From positions 1 through 32,000 of the forward strand of contig CALLQJ010000350.1 in assembly GCA_938014865.1 (NCBI GenBank): a DNA stretch of 32,000 nt. Reading direction: 5' to 3'. Shown here in pieces: positions 1-6,600 of this stretch; the stretch's first letter is position 1; every line of letters begins with the position of its first letter. Source of the stretch: an uncultured Fastidiosipila sp. (GTDB lineage: Bacteria; Bacillota; Clostridia; Saccharofermentanales; Fastidiosipilaceae). The notes under the pieces were generated by a model, which was not told the DNA's origin, ran no database searches, and saw only the letters and a list, made by a program, of their open reading frames with translations. The position numbers and the translations under genes are program-made.

Positions 1-121
1 GCTGCAAACTGAGATGGAGGAAGCCGCGGCGCTGCTCGTCTTCTTGGAGGAATTGTTGTTCAAGTGCTTGGCAGGCGGCGTCGGCTTTCCCGGGGTCCGT
101 CAGTGCCTCGCAATACCGCAT
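1..121 (-). CDS. Possible N-terminal fragment of a leftward gene
   Basis: An open frame on the minus strand runs from an ATG at 121 to the left edge (40 codons, no stop). It has a reasonable amino acid mix rich in Ala, Gln and Glu, and GC-rich third positions like the neighbouring genes. An in-frame TAA lies about 33 bases upstream of the ATG. No well-placed ribosome binding site is visible: a GAAGAG lies about 18 bases upstream, which is too far. The plus strand is also open through most of this stretch (to a TAA near 163), so the coding strand is uncertain. I recognise no family. Confidence 0.3.
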   Translation of the reverse strand, partial: MRYCEALTDPGKADAACQALEQQFLQEDEQRRGFLHLSLQ

Positions 122-225
122 GAACGGAACTTGACGCGGCTCTTCCGCTTACAAGTCTTTTAAAGCTCGGGAACTTTTGTCTGCTACACTGATTCCATAA
201 GATTTTTATGAGGGAGGTTTTAATC

Positions 226-837
226 TTGGGAGAAGAATTTTTCCATTATCCGCTGATAATGATCTGTAATGAAGCACCGGCCGCTGCAGCAAAACTTCCG
301 GAGGGCTATCGCTTTCAATATTATAAAAACGGCATGGCAGAAGATTGGTGTCGTATTCAGTATCAGGCGGGGGCTTTTGATTCCATGAAGGCTGCAGAAG
401 CGCTTTTCGAGCGTGAATTTGCCCCGCATCAAAAGCTGCTGAAAGAGCGCATGCTCTTTATTCTCCCGGCTGAAACGTCGGAAGATCCTGCGGGCACGGC
501 GAGTTTATGGATCGGCGACGATTTCGGAGAGAAAAGAGATCGGCTCCACTGGCTTGCCGTCGCCCCGTCGCATCAGGGAAAGGGTCTGGCCAAGGCCTTA
601 GTGGCTGAGCTTATCGCCTGCTACCGGGAAAAAGGGCTCGGGAAAGGGATTTATTTGACGACACAAACGGAAAGCTATAAAGCTATTAATATTTACCGGC
701 AATTCGCTTTTGAACCTTCTTTGGCTGCCATCCGAAAAAATGCACCCGAGGGACAGGCTTTTGATGAAGAGCAAAGCCGAAAAGCCTGGCAAATGACTGA
801 AAAAATCCTTTCAGACTACAAAGCGTCTTCGAAATAG
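226..837 (+). CDS. GNAT-family N-acetyltransferase
   Basis: About 203 residues. The C-terminal half holds the acetyl-CoA-binding motif A of the GNAT fold: a beta strand HWLAVAP followed by the pyrophosphate loop HQGKGLAKALV (the Q-x-x-G-x-G/A signature). A later segment, KAINIYRQFAF, matches motif B (xxNxxxYxxxGF type). The family transfers an acetyl group from acetyl-CoA to an amine; the substrate cannot be read from sequence. Start choice: an ATG at 208 is in frame, but the only good Shine-Dalgarno, AGGGAGG at 211-217, lies downstream of it and about 8 bases before a TTG at 226, so TTG 226 is preferred. It is a single gene ending at a strong terminator, convergent with rhaM. Confidence 0.85.
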   Translation: MGEEFFHYPLIMICNEAPAAAAKLPEGYRFQYYKNGMAEDWCRIQYQAGAFDSMKAAEALFEREFAPHQKLLKERMLFILPAETSEDPAGTASLWIGDDFGEKRDRLHWLAVAPSHQGKGLAKALVAELIACYREKGLGKGIYLTTQTESYKAINIYRQFAFEPSLAAIRKNAPEGQAFDEEQSRKAWQMTEKILSDYKASSK

Positions 838-858
838 TATCGGGATACACAAAGAAAA

Positions 859-900
859 ACCGCCTCTCGGGATCTGTTTTCCGAGGGCGGTCTTGTTTTT
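859..900 (+). terminator. Rho-independent terminator, probably bidirectional
   Basis: A GC-rich hairpin (ACCGCC...CTCGG pairing with CCGAGGGCGGT, one bulged base) is followed by TCTTGTTTTT on the plus strand. It is preceded by an A-rich run that reads as a T-tract on the minus strand. It sits between the convergent acetyltransferase and rhaM genes and can serve both. Confidence 0.85.
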
Positions 901-913
901 GTATTATCGTTTT

Positions 914-1231
914 TTACGCTAAATAAAATACTTCTTCGAGCTTGGGCTGGGCGCCGGTTTCGGGGTCCATTTCCATGTCCATGACGTCTTTCATGTACTC
1001 ATTCCAGCGGTCGACGACGGGACTTTGGGCTTGGTGAGCGGCGGCAAAGTCCGCGCCTTTTTCGCATTCGTAGTAACCGAAGACTTCATCACCGACGATC
1101 CAAATACTGTAGTTGCGGATGCCGGCTTCTTTTAAGACTTCGACCATCTCCGGCCAGATCTCATTGTGGCGTTTCACATACTCATCTCTTTTTCCGGGAA
1201 GGATTCTTGCTTTCCAGGCGTAACGTTCCAT
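914..1231 (-). CDS. rhaM: L-rhamnose mutarotase
   Basis: 105 residues, the normal length of the RhaM/YiiL (DUF718) family, which interconverts the alpha and beta anomers of L-rhamnose. Residues known from the E. coli enzyme appear at identical numbers: Tyr18, the catalytic His22 (in KRHNEIWPEM), Tyr41 and Trp76. The gene has a good GGAG ribosome binding site 6 bases before the ATG. It starts 32 bases after the condensation-fold gene, so the two are likely one transcript. No rhamnose isomerase, kinase or aldolase is visible nearby, so the enzyme may act on rhamnose released from a glycan or on a related sugar. Confidence 0.93.
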   Translation of the reverse strand: MERYAWKARILPGKRDEYVKRHNEIWPEMVEVLKEAGIRNYSIWIVGDEVFGYYECEKGADFAAAHQAQSPVVDRWNEYMKDVMDMEMDPETGAQPKLEEVFYLA

Positions 1232-1263
1232 TCAGGGCTCCTTTCGCAAACGGGCTTTTGCTT

Positions 1264-2616
1264 TTATTCTTCGTAAATGTCTTCTGTATCTTCGGCGGCT
1301 TCAGCTTCGGGCAGGCCGGCGGCTTCGCGCAGCATGCTGATGACCTTTTTCAGGAGGAAGTTTTCATAGGCTTCATCGAGGTAGAAATTGACCACGATGC
1401 CGAGCCTGCCGCTGACCGTGGACAAACTGATGCTGCGGCTGAAATTCGGGGCCAGAGGCGGGATCACGTAAACTTGCGTGATGCGCCCGAACGCGTATTC
1501 TTCTTCGGCCGGGATGACGGTCATATTATTGATTTGGGTGCCGCTGCCGACACGGGTCAAGCCGTAAAGCTGCGCCATCATTTCGGCGGACTTCGCTTTG
1601 TAGCCGTCGTAGGCAAAGTAGTAGGCGGAGTCAATGAGATTTTCATCCATCCCTAAAAGGACGATGGCGGAGTGGTGCACTTGCTCCGGTTTCTGAATGG
1701 CTTCATCCGTTTTGTCACTGAGCATTTTTGCAATTTCCAAAAGATCATGCTCGCGCATCTTGCTGACATCAATGCTGATGCCGCCCTGGTAGGTACCGAC
1801 CCCTTCATAGCCTTCGGGCCGGGTGCTCAGAAGGAGCGACACCGCTTCTTTGTCGGCCGTTGCTTTCAGGTAGGCGGCTGCAAAAAGCATGCTAAAGCGC
1901 AGTTTATGATCGTGCGCTAATTGCCGCAGAGCGTCGGTAAATTCAGCTTCCAAGGATTCATGCAGGATGTAGAGCGGATAGGCTTCGTGAAAGTTTTTCT
2001 GCATGCGTTCCAGGTCGGGCCAGGTAAAGGATTTGCCTTCGCGCTGCCAGATTTTGTTCATGCGCTTGACTTTGAATTTGGCCGGCCAGGCCAGGGCATC
2101 GACGTTTAAAACCTCTTCGTTTTCCGGGGCCCGCCACTCGGGCGGAGCCAGCTTGAGGCTGCTGTCGTCAAGCAGGGCAAAGACGTCACGGGCCAGATAC
2201 TGGATCGACGGCGCGTCTCCCGCGAGATAGTGCGAAGCAATTCCCCAGACGGCTTTGACGCCGTCACTTAAAAGAATGTGACGCATGAGTTCGCCTTCAC
2301 TCAGGTTCAGGGAAAAGGTCACGGCCTCCTCCGCCCATTCAAAGGCAATATCCATCAGCGATTCCACATCATCGTCTTCGGCAGGTTCGTAGGTTTCCAC
2401 CTTGAGCTTGACATTAGCCCGGGGAATCGGCTCATAAAAGGCCTCACCGTCACCCTTAATCGTAATTTTCGATTTCAGCTGTTCGTGGCGGTTCATGGCC
2501 GAGGCCAGGGCGACCTTAAAATGATCCAAATCGACATTTCCCGTAATTTCAAACAAGGTCACCATCATGCTGCAGGGACGGTGTAAATACAATCGGCTTT
2601 TTGCTAACTCTCTCAT
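1264..2616 (-). CDS. Condensation-domain / CoA-acyltransferase-fold protein
   Basis: 450 residues. The N-terminal stretch (acidic/hydrophobic strand, then ALASAMNRHEQLKSKI around residues 36-50) is typical of the CAT-like superfamily: NRPS condensation domains, PapA-type and alcohol acyltransferases. These proteins have two chloramphenicol-acetyltransferase-like lobes and use an HHxxxDG motif between them. Here the corresponding site reads ASHYLAGD: the first His is Ser, and the motif Asp is displaced by a Gly. Catalysis may therefore be altered or lost. No carrier protein or adenylation domain is attached, so it is not an NRPS module. The ATG has AGGAG five bases upstream. It is the first gene of a likely two-gene unit with rhaM. 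Function is unknown. Confidence 0.7.
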   Translation of the reverse strand: MRELAKSRLYLHRPCSMMVTLFEITGNVDLDHFKVALASAMNRHEQLKSKITIKGDGEAFYEPIPRANVKLKVETYEPAEDDDVESLMDIAFEWAEEAVTFSLNLSEGELMRHILLSDGVKAVWGIASHYLAGDAPSIQYLARDVFALLDDSSLKLAPPEWRAPENEEVLNVDALAWPAKFKVKRMNKIWQREGKSFTWPDLERMQKNFHEAYPLYILHESLEAEFTDALRQLAHDHKLRFSMLFAAAYLKATADKEAVSLLLSTRPEGYEGVGTYQGGISIDVSKMREHDLLEIAKMLSDKTDEAIQKPEQVHHSAIVLLGMDENLIDSAYYFAYDGYKAKSAEMMAQLYGLTRVGSGTQINNMTVIPAEEEYAFGRITQVYVIPPLAPNFSRSISLSTVSGRLGIVVNFYLDEAYENFLLKKVISMLREAAGLPEAEAAEDTEDIYEE

Positions 2617-2670
2617 ATCGGCTCCTGAAAATTTATTATGGAATTTCCTTTTTTATCAGAATTCCTTAAG

Positions 2671-2733
2671 TATAGTTTAACGCAAGCGTAAGGAGAAGCA
2701 TTTCAGAAGAAATTTCCTCGCTGCGCTTGCGTT
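2671..2733 (-). promoter_or_regulatory. Promoter with flanking inverted repeat before the condensation-fold gene
   Basis: A perfect 10-base inverted repeat, AACGCAAGCG at 2679-2688 and CGCTTGCGTT at 2724-2733, lies upstream of the condensation-fold gene. On the minus strand a -10-like TATACT (2676-2671) follows the proximal arm, with a weak -35 (TTCTCC) 17 bases before it. The spacing suggests a regulator site or a looped leader. The role is inferred. Confidence 0.4.
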
Positions 2734-2792
2734 GTGATTTTTGCTTATCTTCGCTTATTGAAGTCGAAACGCAGGTAAAGCGTTAAGTTTAT

Positions 2793-3977
2793 TTACCAGT
2801 AAGGCTCCCAATCTCCGCTGAGACGGGTCAAGGCTTCGACATAGTAGTAATCGCCCCAAAGATTGCAGGTATCCACGCCGCGGTCGGGTGTATTGTTGAA
2901 CGGGCTTTTGCAGCTGTAAACGCCGTGTTTGAGCTGCCCGTTGCTTTCTTCAGGGTCCGTGACCGCACATTTTTCAATCAGCATGTGCATCAGGCGGCGG
3001 GCGAAGCTTTTGAGGGTTTCGGCCTGCTCTTTATCCACATATTTAGCCATCTCCAGCATGCCGCAAACGGTAATCGCCGAAGACGAGGAGTCGCGCGGCT
3101 CGGTGCTGCCGCCCCGGAAAATGAGATCCCAGTGCGGGATAAGGTCGTGCGGGAGATGTTCCAGGAAATACTCGGTCACGTTAAAGAACATCTTCATGTA
3201 ATCGGGATCTTTGGTGTAGCGATAGGCAATGGCCAGGCCGTAAATGCCCCAGGCCTGCCCTCTGGCCCAGGAAGAATCATCCGAATAGCCTTGGTGCGTT
3301 TCACCGTAAAGGGGCGCTCCGGTTTCGGGATCGAAATAATAAGTGTGGTGGGTGGAATAGTCATGACGGACCACGACACGCAGGGTGGTTTCAAGGTGCG
3401 CACGGGCCGCTTTCTCATAGCGTTCGTCCCCGCTTTCTTCGCTTGCCCAGAACAAGAGCGGAAGATTGGCCAGTGAATTAATCAGCAAACGATATTCGCT
3501 CGTGTCATCAAGCGCCCCCCAGGCCTGAATGAATTGCCCTTTTTCCTGAAAACGCGACAGCAGCTTATCCGCCGCCATCATCGCGGCCTTGCGGGCCTTC
3601 TTATCCCCCGTCAATTTATAAGCGGCCACACAGGAAAGGCTGTAGAGAAAGCCGAGGTCGTGGGTATCGGTTTCGATATTCTCTTCAATGCGGCGCAGGA
3701 AGCTTTCCACCTGGCCCATGGCCGCTTTTTTAAAGCGTTCATCCCCGGTATTTTCATACGCGAGCCAAAGCTCACCGGTCCAGAAACCGTTGGTCCATTG
3801 CTCGTTTTTCGCCTCATGATAAAAGCCCTTATCATCAGCGACACTGGATTTAAACGTATCGGAAAATTCGGGAAGACAGCTTTCCGTCTGACGAATCGCA
3901 TGCTGCATCGCTTCTTTTATTTCCTCGTCTGTGGCAGGCGGGATATTCAGTATTTTTTCTTTTTCAACAGCTAGCAT
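2793..3977 (-). CDS. GH88 unsaturated glucuronyl hydrolase, with Asn at the expected acid/base position
   Basis: 394 residues, no signal peptide, so cytoplasmic. The (alpha/alpha)6-barrel family is recognisable throughout: WTNGFWTGELWLAYE, THDLGFLYSLS, NLPLLFWAS, HTYYFDPETG, THQGYSDDSSWARGQAWGIYG, RDSSSSAI and WGDYYYVEAL. GH88 enzymes hydrate the vinyl-ether of the unsaturated uronic acid that polysaccharide lyases leave, releasing a keto-uronate and the reducing sugar. Asp107 matches the first catalytic Asp (Asp88 of Bacillus sp. GL1, Asp115 of the streptococcal enzyme). The second, Asp149/Asp175, falls at residue 167, which is Asn (codon AAT, plus-strand bases 3477-3479). An S-x-K near residue 355 recalls part of the sulfate-binding motif described in streptococcal enzymes. 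Start: ATG with AAGGGGG five bases upstream. A short leftward ORF ends 2 bases before it. Confidence 0.92.
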   Translation of the reverse strand: MLAVEKEKILNIPPATDEEIKEAMQHAIRQTESCLPEFSDTFKSSVADDKGFYHEAKNEQWTNGFWTGELWLAYENTGDERFKKAAMGQVESFLRRIEENIETDTHDLGFLYSLSCVAAYKLTGDKKARKAAMMAADKLLSRFQEKGQFIQAWGALDDTSEYRLLINSLANLPLLFWASEESGDERYEKAARAHLETTLRVVVRHDYSTHHTYYFDPETGAPLYGETHQGYSDDSSWARGQAWGIYGLAIAYRYTKDPDYMKMFFNVTEYFLEHLPHDLIPHWDLIFRGGSTEPRDSSSSAITVCGMLEMAKYVDKEQAETLKSFARRLMHMLIEKCAVTDPEESNGQLKHGVYSCKSPFNNTPDRGVDTCNLWGDYYYVEALTRLSGDWEPYW

Positions 3978-3979
3978 GA

Positions 3980-4111
3980 TTACCCCCTTGTATATAACGT
4001 ATTAAGATACCTTCCATTAGCAGTATAGCAGTTTCGCTGAGGGCTTAATATTGCAGGCGGGAAAATTTTAGCCAAATGTGCAGGAATCGGAATTACTGTT
4101 CTGCTGCTCAT
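3980..4111 (-). CDS. Possible short ORF (43 residues) in the leader of the GH88 gene
   Basis: An ATG at 4111 opens a 43-codon frame ending with TAA two bases before the GH88 ATG. It is preceded by GAAGAAGG about 9 bases upstream. Its first residues, MSSRTVIPIP, match MGSRTILPIP of the short ORF at 6343, and the DNA upstream of both ATGs is also similar. Beyond residue about 15 the two diverge, so this may be a decayed copy rather than a working gene, or a leader peptide coupled to GH88 translation. I do not recognise the family. Confidence 0.35.
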   Translation of the reverse strand: MSSRTVIPIPAHLAKIFPPAILSPQRNCYTANGRYLNTLYTRG

Positions 4112-4200
4112 GGCAAAAACACCTTCTTCATTCGCTTAATACTTACTTAATAAGTGTACGTTATTTTCGTTATAAAAGTATTTAAAAGCTCGGAATCCCT
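4080..4200 (-). repeat. Leader/promoter element, copy A (homologous to 6312-6430)
   Basis: Read on the minus strand, this stretch shares with 6430-6312 a TACTTTTATAA promoter-like core, an ATAACG, an operator-like palindrome just downstream (here ACTTATTAAGT), a CGAA-GAA-AGG ribosome binding site, and the start of a short ORF (AGCAGAACA then TTCCGATTCCT). The two copies are clearly related but diverged. In both cases the next gene lies leftward. Confidence 0.6.
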
Positions 4201-4307
4201 GCCTCAATTGATTTGTAAAATTCCTGAAAATATTCCCTTTACGTTCCTGTTTACAGCACTGCTATTAATATTCTTGCTTACTTTTTGTGTAATACTGGTA
4301 TTAAGAG

Positions 4308-4326
4308 CATTCACAAAAAGTGAATG
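4308..4326 (+). promoter_or_regulatory. Perfect dyad before the dehydrogenase gene
   Basis: CATTCAC, five A residues, then GTGAATG form a perfect 7-base inverted repeat ending 30 bases before the dehydrogenase ATG. It is too short and lacks a T-tract on the plus strand for a terminator. The position fits an operator. The regulator is unknown. Confidence 0.45.
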
Positions 4327-4356
4327 ATTTTTCACAACACTATTCAGGAGGTAAAA

Positions 4357-5133
4357 ATGCGTTTAGAAGGTAAAAAGATTTTTGTAACAGGCGGCGCAAG
4401 CGGAATTGCTGCTGCCGTCGTACGCAAGTATGTAAACGAAGGCGCCAAAGTCGTTTCGGCCGATATCAATGATGAAGACGGCCGGAAAATCGTCGACGAA
4501 GCCAATAAAGAAGGTCCCGGCGAAGCCAAGTACATGCACTGCGATATTTCCAAGCAGGAAGAAGTTAAAAAAGTTGTCGCTGAAGCAGTCGAATGGCTCG
4601 GCGGCCTGGATGTCATGGCCAATATTGCCGGTGTCGAAGGCGGCTGCAAGGCCGAAGACGTAACGGATGAAGACATGGACTTCATCTTCGGCGTCAATAT
4701 CCGCGGTATGGTCTATACCAATCAGGAGGCTTTCCGTTATATGAAAGACACAGGCGGCGGCAGTATTATTAACTACTCCTCACATACTGCGATCAACCCA
4801 TACGTCTTTGGTTCTGTTTATTCCATGTCCAAAGGCGCCGTCATGTCCTGGACGCGTACCGTTGCGCACGAGTGGGGCAAATACGGCATCCGCGTGAACA
4901 ATGTGGCACCTTGCATCTGGACAAATATGTATGACGAGTATCTTGAGCGTCTGGACGAAGCCGGCCTCAAGGCCGAGCAGGAAGACAAGCGCGTCAAAAT
5001 TCCCATCGGCGGCAAACTCGGTGATCCTTACGAGGACCTCGCACCGGTTATGGTCTTCTTAGCAAGTGATGACTCTCATTTCGTCACAGCACAGATCATT
5101 CCCGTTGACGGCGGCTATATGCAGACTCGCTAA
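4357..5133 (+). CDS. Short-chain dehydrogenase/reductase (classical SDR)
   Basis: 258 residues in a Rossmann fold. The cofactor motif at residues 11-19 reads TGGASGIAA, with Ala in place of the usual third Gly. Asp36, after the second strand, favours NAD(H) over NADP(H). Other SDR landmarks are NIAG (89-92), Asn114, and the triad Ser141 or Ser142, Tyr155 and Lys159 (YSMSK); the C-terminal PVDGGYMQ is also typical. The ORF is open further upstream, but AGGAGG at 4346-4351 sets the start at ATG 4357. Close to GH88 and in a uronate-polysaccharide region, it could reduce a keto-deoxy-uronate (KduD/DhuD-like role), but this is context inference only. It is monocistronic, ended by a strong terminator. 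Confidence 0.92.
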   Translation: MRLEGKKIFVTGGASGIAAAVVRKYVNEGAKVVSADINDEDGRKIVDEANKEGPGEAKYMHCDISKQEEVKKVVAEAVEWLGGLDVMANIAGVEGGCKAEDVTDEDMDFIFGVNIRGMVYTNQEAFRYMKDTGGGSIINYSSHTAINPYVFGSVYSMSKGAVMSWTRTVAHEWGKYGIRVNNVAPCIWTNMYDEYLERLDEAGLKAEQEDKRVKIPIGGKLGDPYEDLAPVMVFLASDDSHFVTAQIIPVDGGYMQTR

Positions 5134-5156
5134 ACGAACTATCCTTATAAAATCAG

Positions 5157-5192
5157 AACTGCCTTTCCCGGTTTCGGGAGAGGCAGTTTTTT
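5157..5192 (+). terminator. Rho-independent terminator of the dehydrogenase gene
   Basis: The hairpin AACTGCCTTTCCCG-GTTT-CGGGAGAGGCAGTT (one T/G mismatch) is followed directly by TTTT. It lies 24 bases after the stop codon. Confidence 0.92.
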
Positions 5193-5291
5193 GCGGTTTT
5201 ATTATCTTCTGAGAGACACATCCGGAAAAACCAATCCAACTATACAAGCCAAAAGCATCCGCAGCCTCCCGCATTTCCGGATCACACTCTC

Positions 5292-6242
5292 TTAAATCCT
5301 GAACGCCTTTTTCCAGTTCCCATAATCCGACTTAAAATTATTCGCCTTCTTCAGCATGATGGCCCGTCTCGTGTTCGTCTTCCCGTCCACCTTGTAGTCC
5401 TTCCCCTCCATCTGGCGCTTCGCCAGGTCATGAAAGTCCACCTCAAGTCCGATCTGCTCCTTCTGAAAAGCCCTATAATACATGCCCGAAACCCAGGTCC
5501 TCTGATAGGTAAGTTTCGCACCCTCCGCCGCTTCCAGCCCGTCCTTCGTTTTCCGGGATATAATGACCCGGAAAGACTGCAGCTGAAGGGTCTCATTCAT
5601 GCCCCGAATCAGGCTTGTGCCAGAGGCACGTTTCTTCTTGATATCACTCTTGTAATTCGGATGTTTGAAAACAAATTCCTTCAATTTTGAAGCTTTTTTC
5701 AAGGCCGGCAGCGCTTCGCGGTAAATCGGGTAAGTCCTTCCGTTCACAATAATCGACGCAGTTTTTAAATCGAGCGACTTCGCCGTCACATCAAAAACGT
5801 CCTCTTCCGGCAAACCGAAAAAAGCCAGCCAAAAATAACACCTGTACACGATGTCCACAGTCTCTTCGGAAACCGGGTCAAAGATTTTATTTAAATACCA
5901 TTCCAGGTGCACGGGGTTAGCCACCATAAGCCGGCGCATCTTTTCCGTATTCTCCGGGTTTATTTTGAAAAAATTGTCGTTCGCTCCCGGCACATCATTG
6001 TCCAGACACCACCTTGTATAATCATTCAGAACAAAGATGCGCGGGTTCCTGTCCCAATATCGCAGCCCCATAATGTCTTCGGCCATTGTCTCGAGTTCCT
6101 CAACGGATCTGCTGCAGAGGTCTGCGCCCCACTTTTCTTCATATTCACCGGTCGCCTCAAAGAGCGTGATGCAGTATTCTTTTGTGCTTTTTTTGTCTGT
6201 GTAATAGTCAATAAATTTTCTTTTTGCATCTGCATTAAACAT
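5292..6242 (-). CDS. Degenerate tyrosine-recombinase-fold protein (MrpR-like), function unknown
   Basis: 316 residues. An N-terminal alpha-helical region (residues 1-110) resembles the SAM-like core-binding domain of phage integrases. Residues 136-190 resemble the start of the catalytic domain: hydrophobic helix, then FFGLPEEDVFDV, then a short beta segment TASIIVNGRTYPIY. In active recombinases the helix turn reads TGLR with the first catalytic Arg; here it is GLP, and I find no convincing H-x-x-R or terminal Tyr nucleophile. This fits integrase-fold proteins that lost catalysis, such as the phage repressor MrpR family. The frame is open up to 6527, but AAAGGAG seven bases before the ATG at 6242 fixes the start, and two terminators lie within the longer frame. 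It is preceded by a 26-residue ORF. The assignment is tentative. Confidence 0.6.
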   Translation of the reverse strand: MFNADAKRKFIDYYTDKKSTKEYCITLFEATGEYEEKWGADLCSRSVEELETMAEDIMGLRYWDRNPRIFVLNDYTRWCLDNDVPGANDNFFKINPENTEKMRRLMVANPVHLEWYLNKIFDPVSEETVDIVYRCYFWLAFFGLPEEDVFDVTAKSLDLKTASIIVNGRTYPIYREALPALKKASKLKEFVFKHPNYKSDIKKKRASGTSLIRGMNETLQLQSFRVIISRKTKDGLEAAEGAKLTYQRTWVSGMYYRAFQKEQIGLEVDFHDLAKRQMEGKDYKVDGKTNTRRAIMLKKANNFKSDYGNWKKAFRI

Positions 6243-6262
6243 CCGTTTTGCTCCTTTGAATC

Positions 6263-6343
6263 TCAGACATACATTCCGCGATCCTGAAGCCGGGCTTTTG
6301 CTGCCGCTTCGGGAGGAATCGGAAGAATTGTTCTGCTTCCCAT
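6263..6343 (-). CDS. Possible 26-residue ORF upstream of the MrpR-like gene
   Basis: ATG at 6343, TGA at 6263-6265, then 20 bases to the MrpR-like ATG, so the two would be co-transcribed. GAAAGGATG lies about 10 bases upstream. The peptide begins MGSRTILPIPPEAAAK and is very similar at its start to the ORF at 4111. Conservation of both leader and N-terminus argues for a translated peptide or a leader, but with two copies the case is modest. Confidence 0.4.
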   Translation of the reverse strand: MGSRTILPIPPEAAAKARLQDRGMYV

Positions 6344-6430
6344 GACGCAGAAACATCCTTTCGTTCGTATGATAATCTTTCGTTATCACTATTATAAAAG
6401 TAATTTGTCTTTTTCGCTCTTTAAATTTGA
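6312..6430 (-). repeat. Leader/promoter element, copy B (homologous to 4080-4200)
   Basis: On the minus strand it contains TACTTTTATAATAG (a good -10, TATAAT), then a perfect dyad TGATAA-N7-TTATCA immediately downstream, a CGAACGAAAGG ribosome binding site and the start of the 26-residue ORF. The same order of elements is present in copy A. The dyad directly after the -10 is well placed for a repressor. Confidence 0.6.
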
Positions 6431-6461
6431 AAATTCTAAGATTCCGCAGGAATGAAAATGC

Positions 6462-6485
6462 AAAAGGGCTCGCAAGAAAAGCCCT
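6462..6485 (-). terminator. Second terminator-like hairpin
   Basis: On the minus strand GGGCT pairs with AGCCC across a short loop and is followed by TTTTGCATTTT. It lies after the main terminator of the VOC/ABC operon and before the MrpR-like promoter, so it probably acts as a backup. Confidence 0.5.
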
Positions 6486-6499
6486 CTCAAAATTGCCAT

Positions 6500-6541
6500 A
6501 AAAAAATCTGTCGAAGCTTCCCCCCACAAAAGCTCGACAGA
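6500..6541 (-). terminator. Rho-independent terminator of the ABC/VOC operon
   Basis: On the minus strand CTGTCGAGCTT pairs with AAGCTTCGACAG around a G-rich loop and is followed by seven T residues. It lies about 60 bases after the stop codon of the VOC gene. Confidence 0.9.
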
Positions 6542-6600
6542 CCTATTTCATTTTACAATGCTAAAACTGATGATTCTGTATCAAATGTACGAATTCTAAT

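Noticed and set aside
208..225. ATG 208 as start of the acetyltransferase
   Set aside because: The only strong ribosome binding site (AGGGAGG) lies after this ATG and fits the TTG at 226.
1207..1656. Rightward 149-codon frame opposite the condensation-fold gene
   Set aside because: It lies wholly on the antisense strand of a well-supported gene, has no ribosome binding site and no family features.
6243..6527. N-terminal extension of the MrpR-like protein
   Set aside because: The extension contains two terminator hairpins, a promoter and a separate short ORF, and is Ser/Arg/Phe-rich nonsense; AAAGGAG before 6242 fits the real start.
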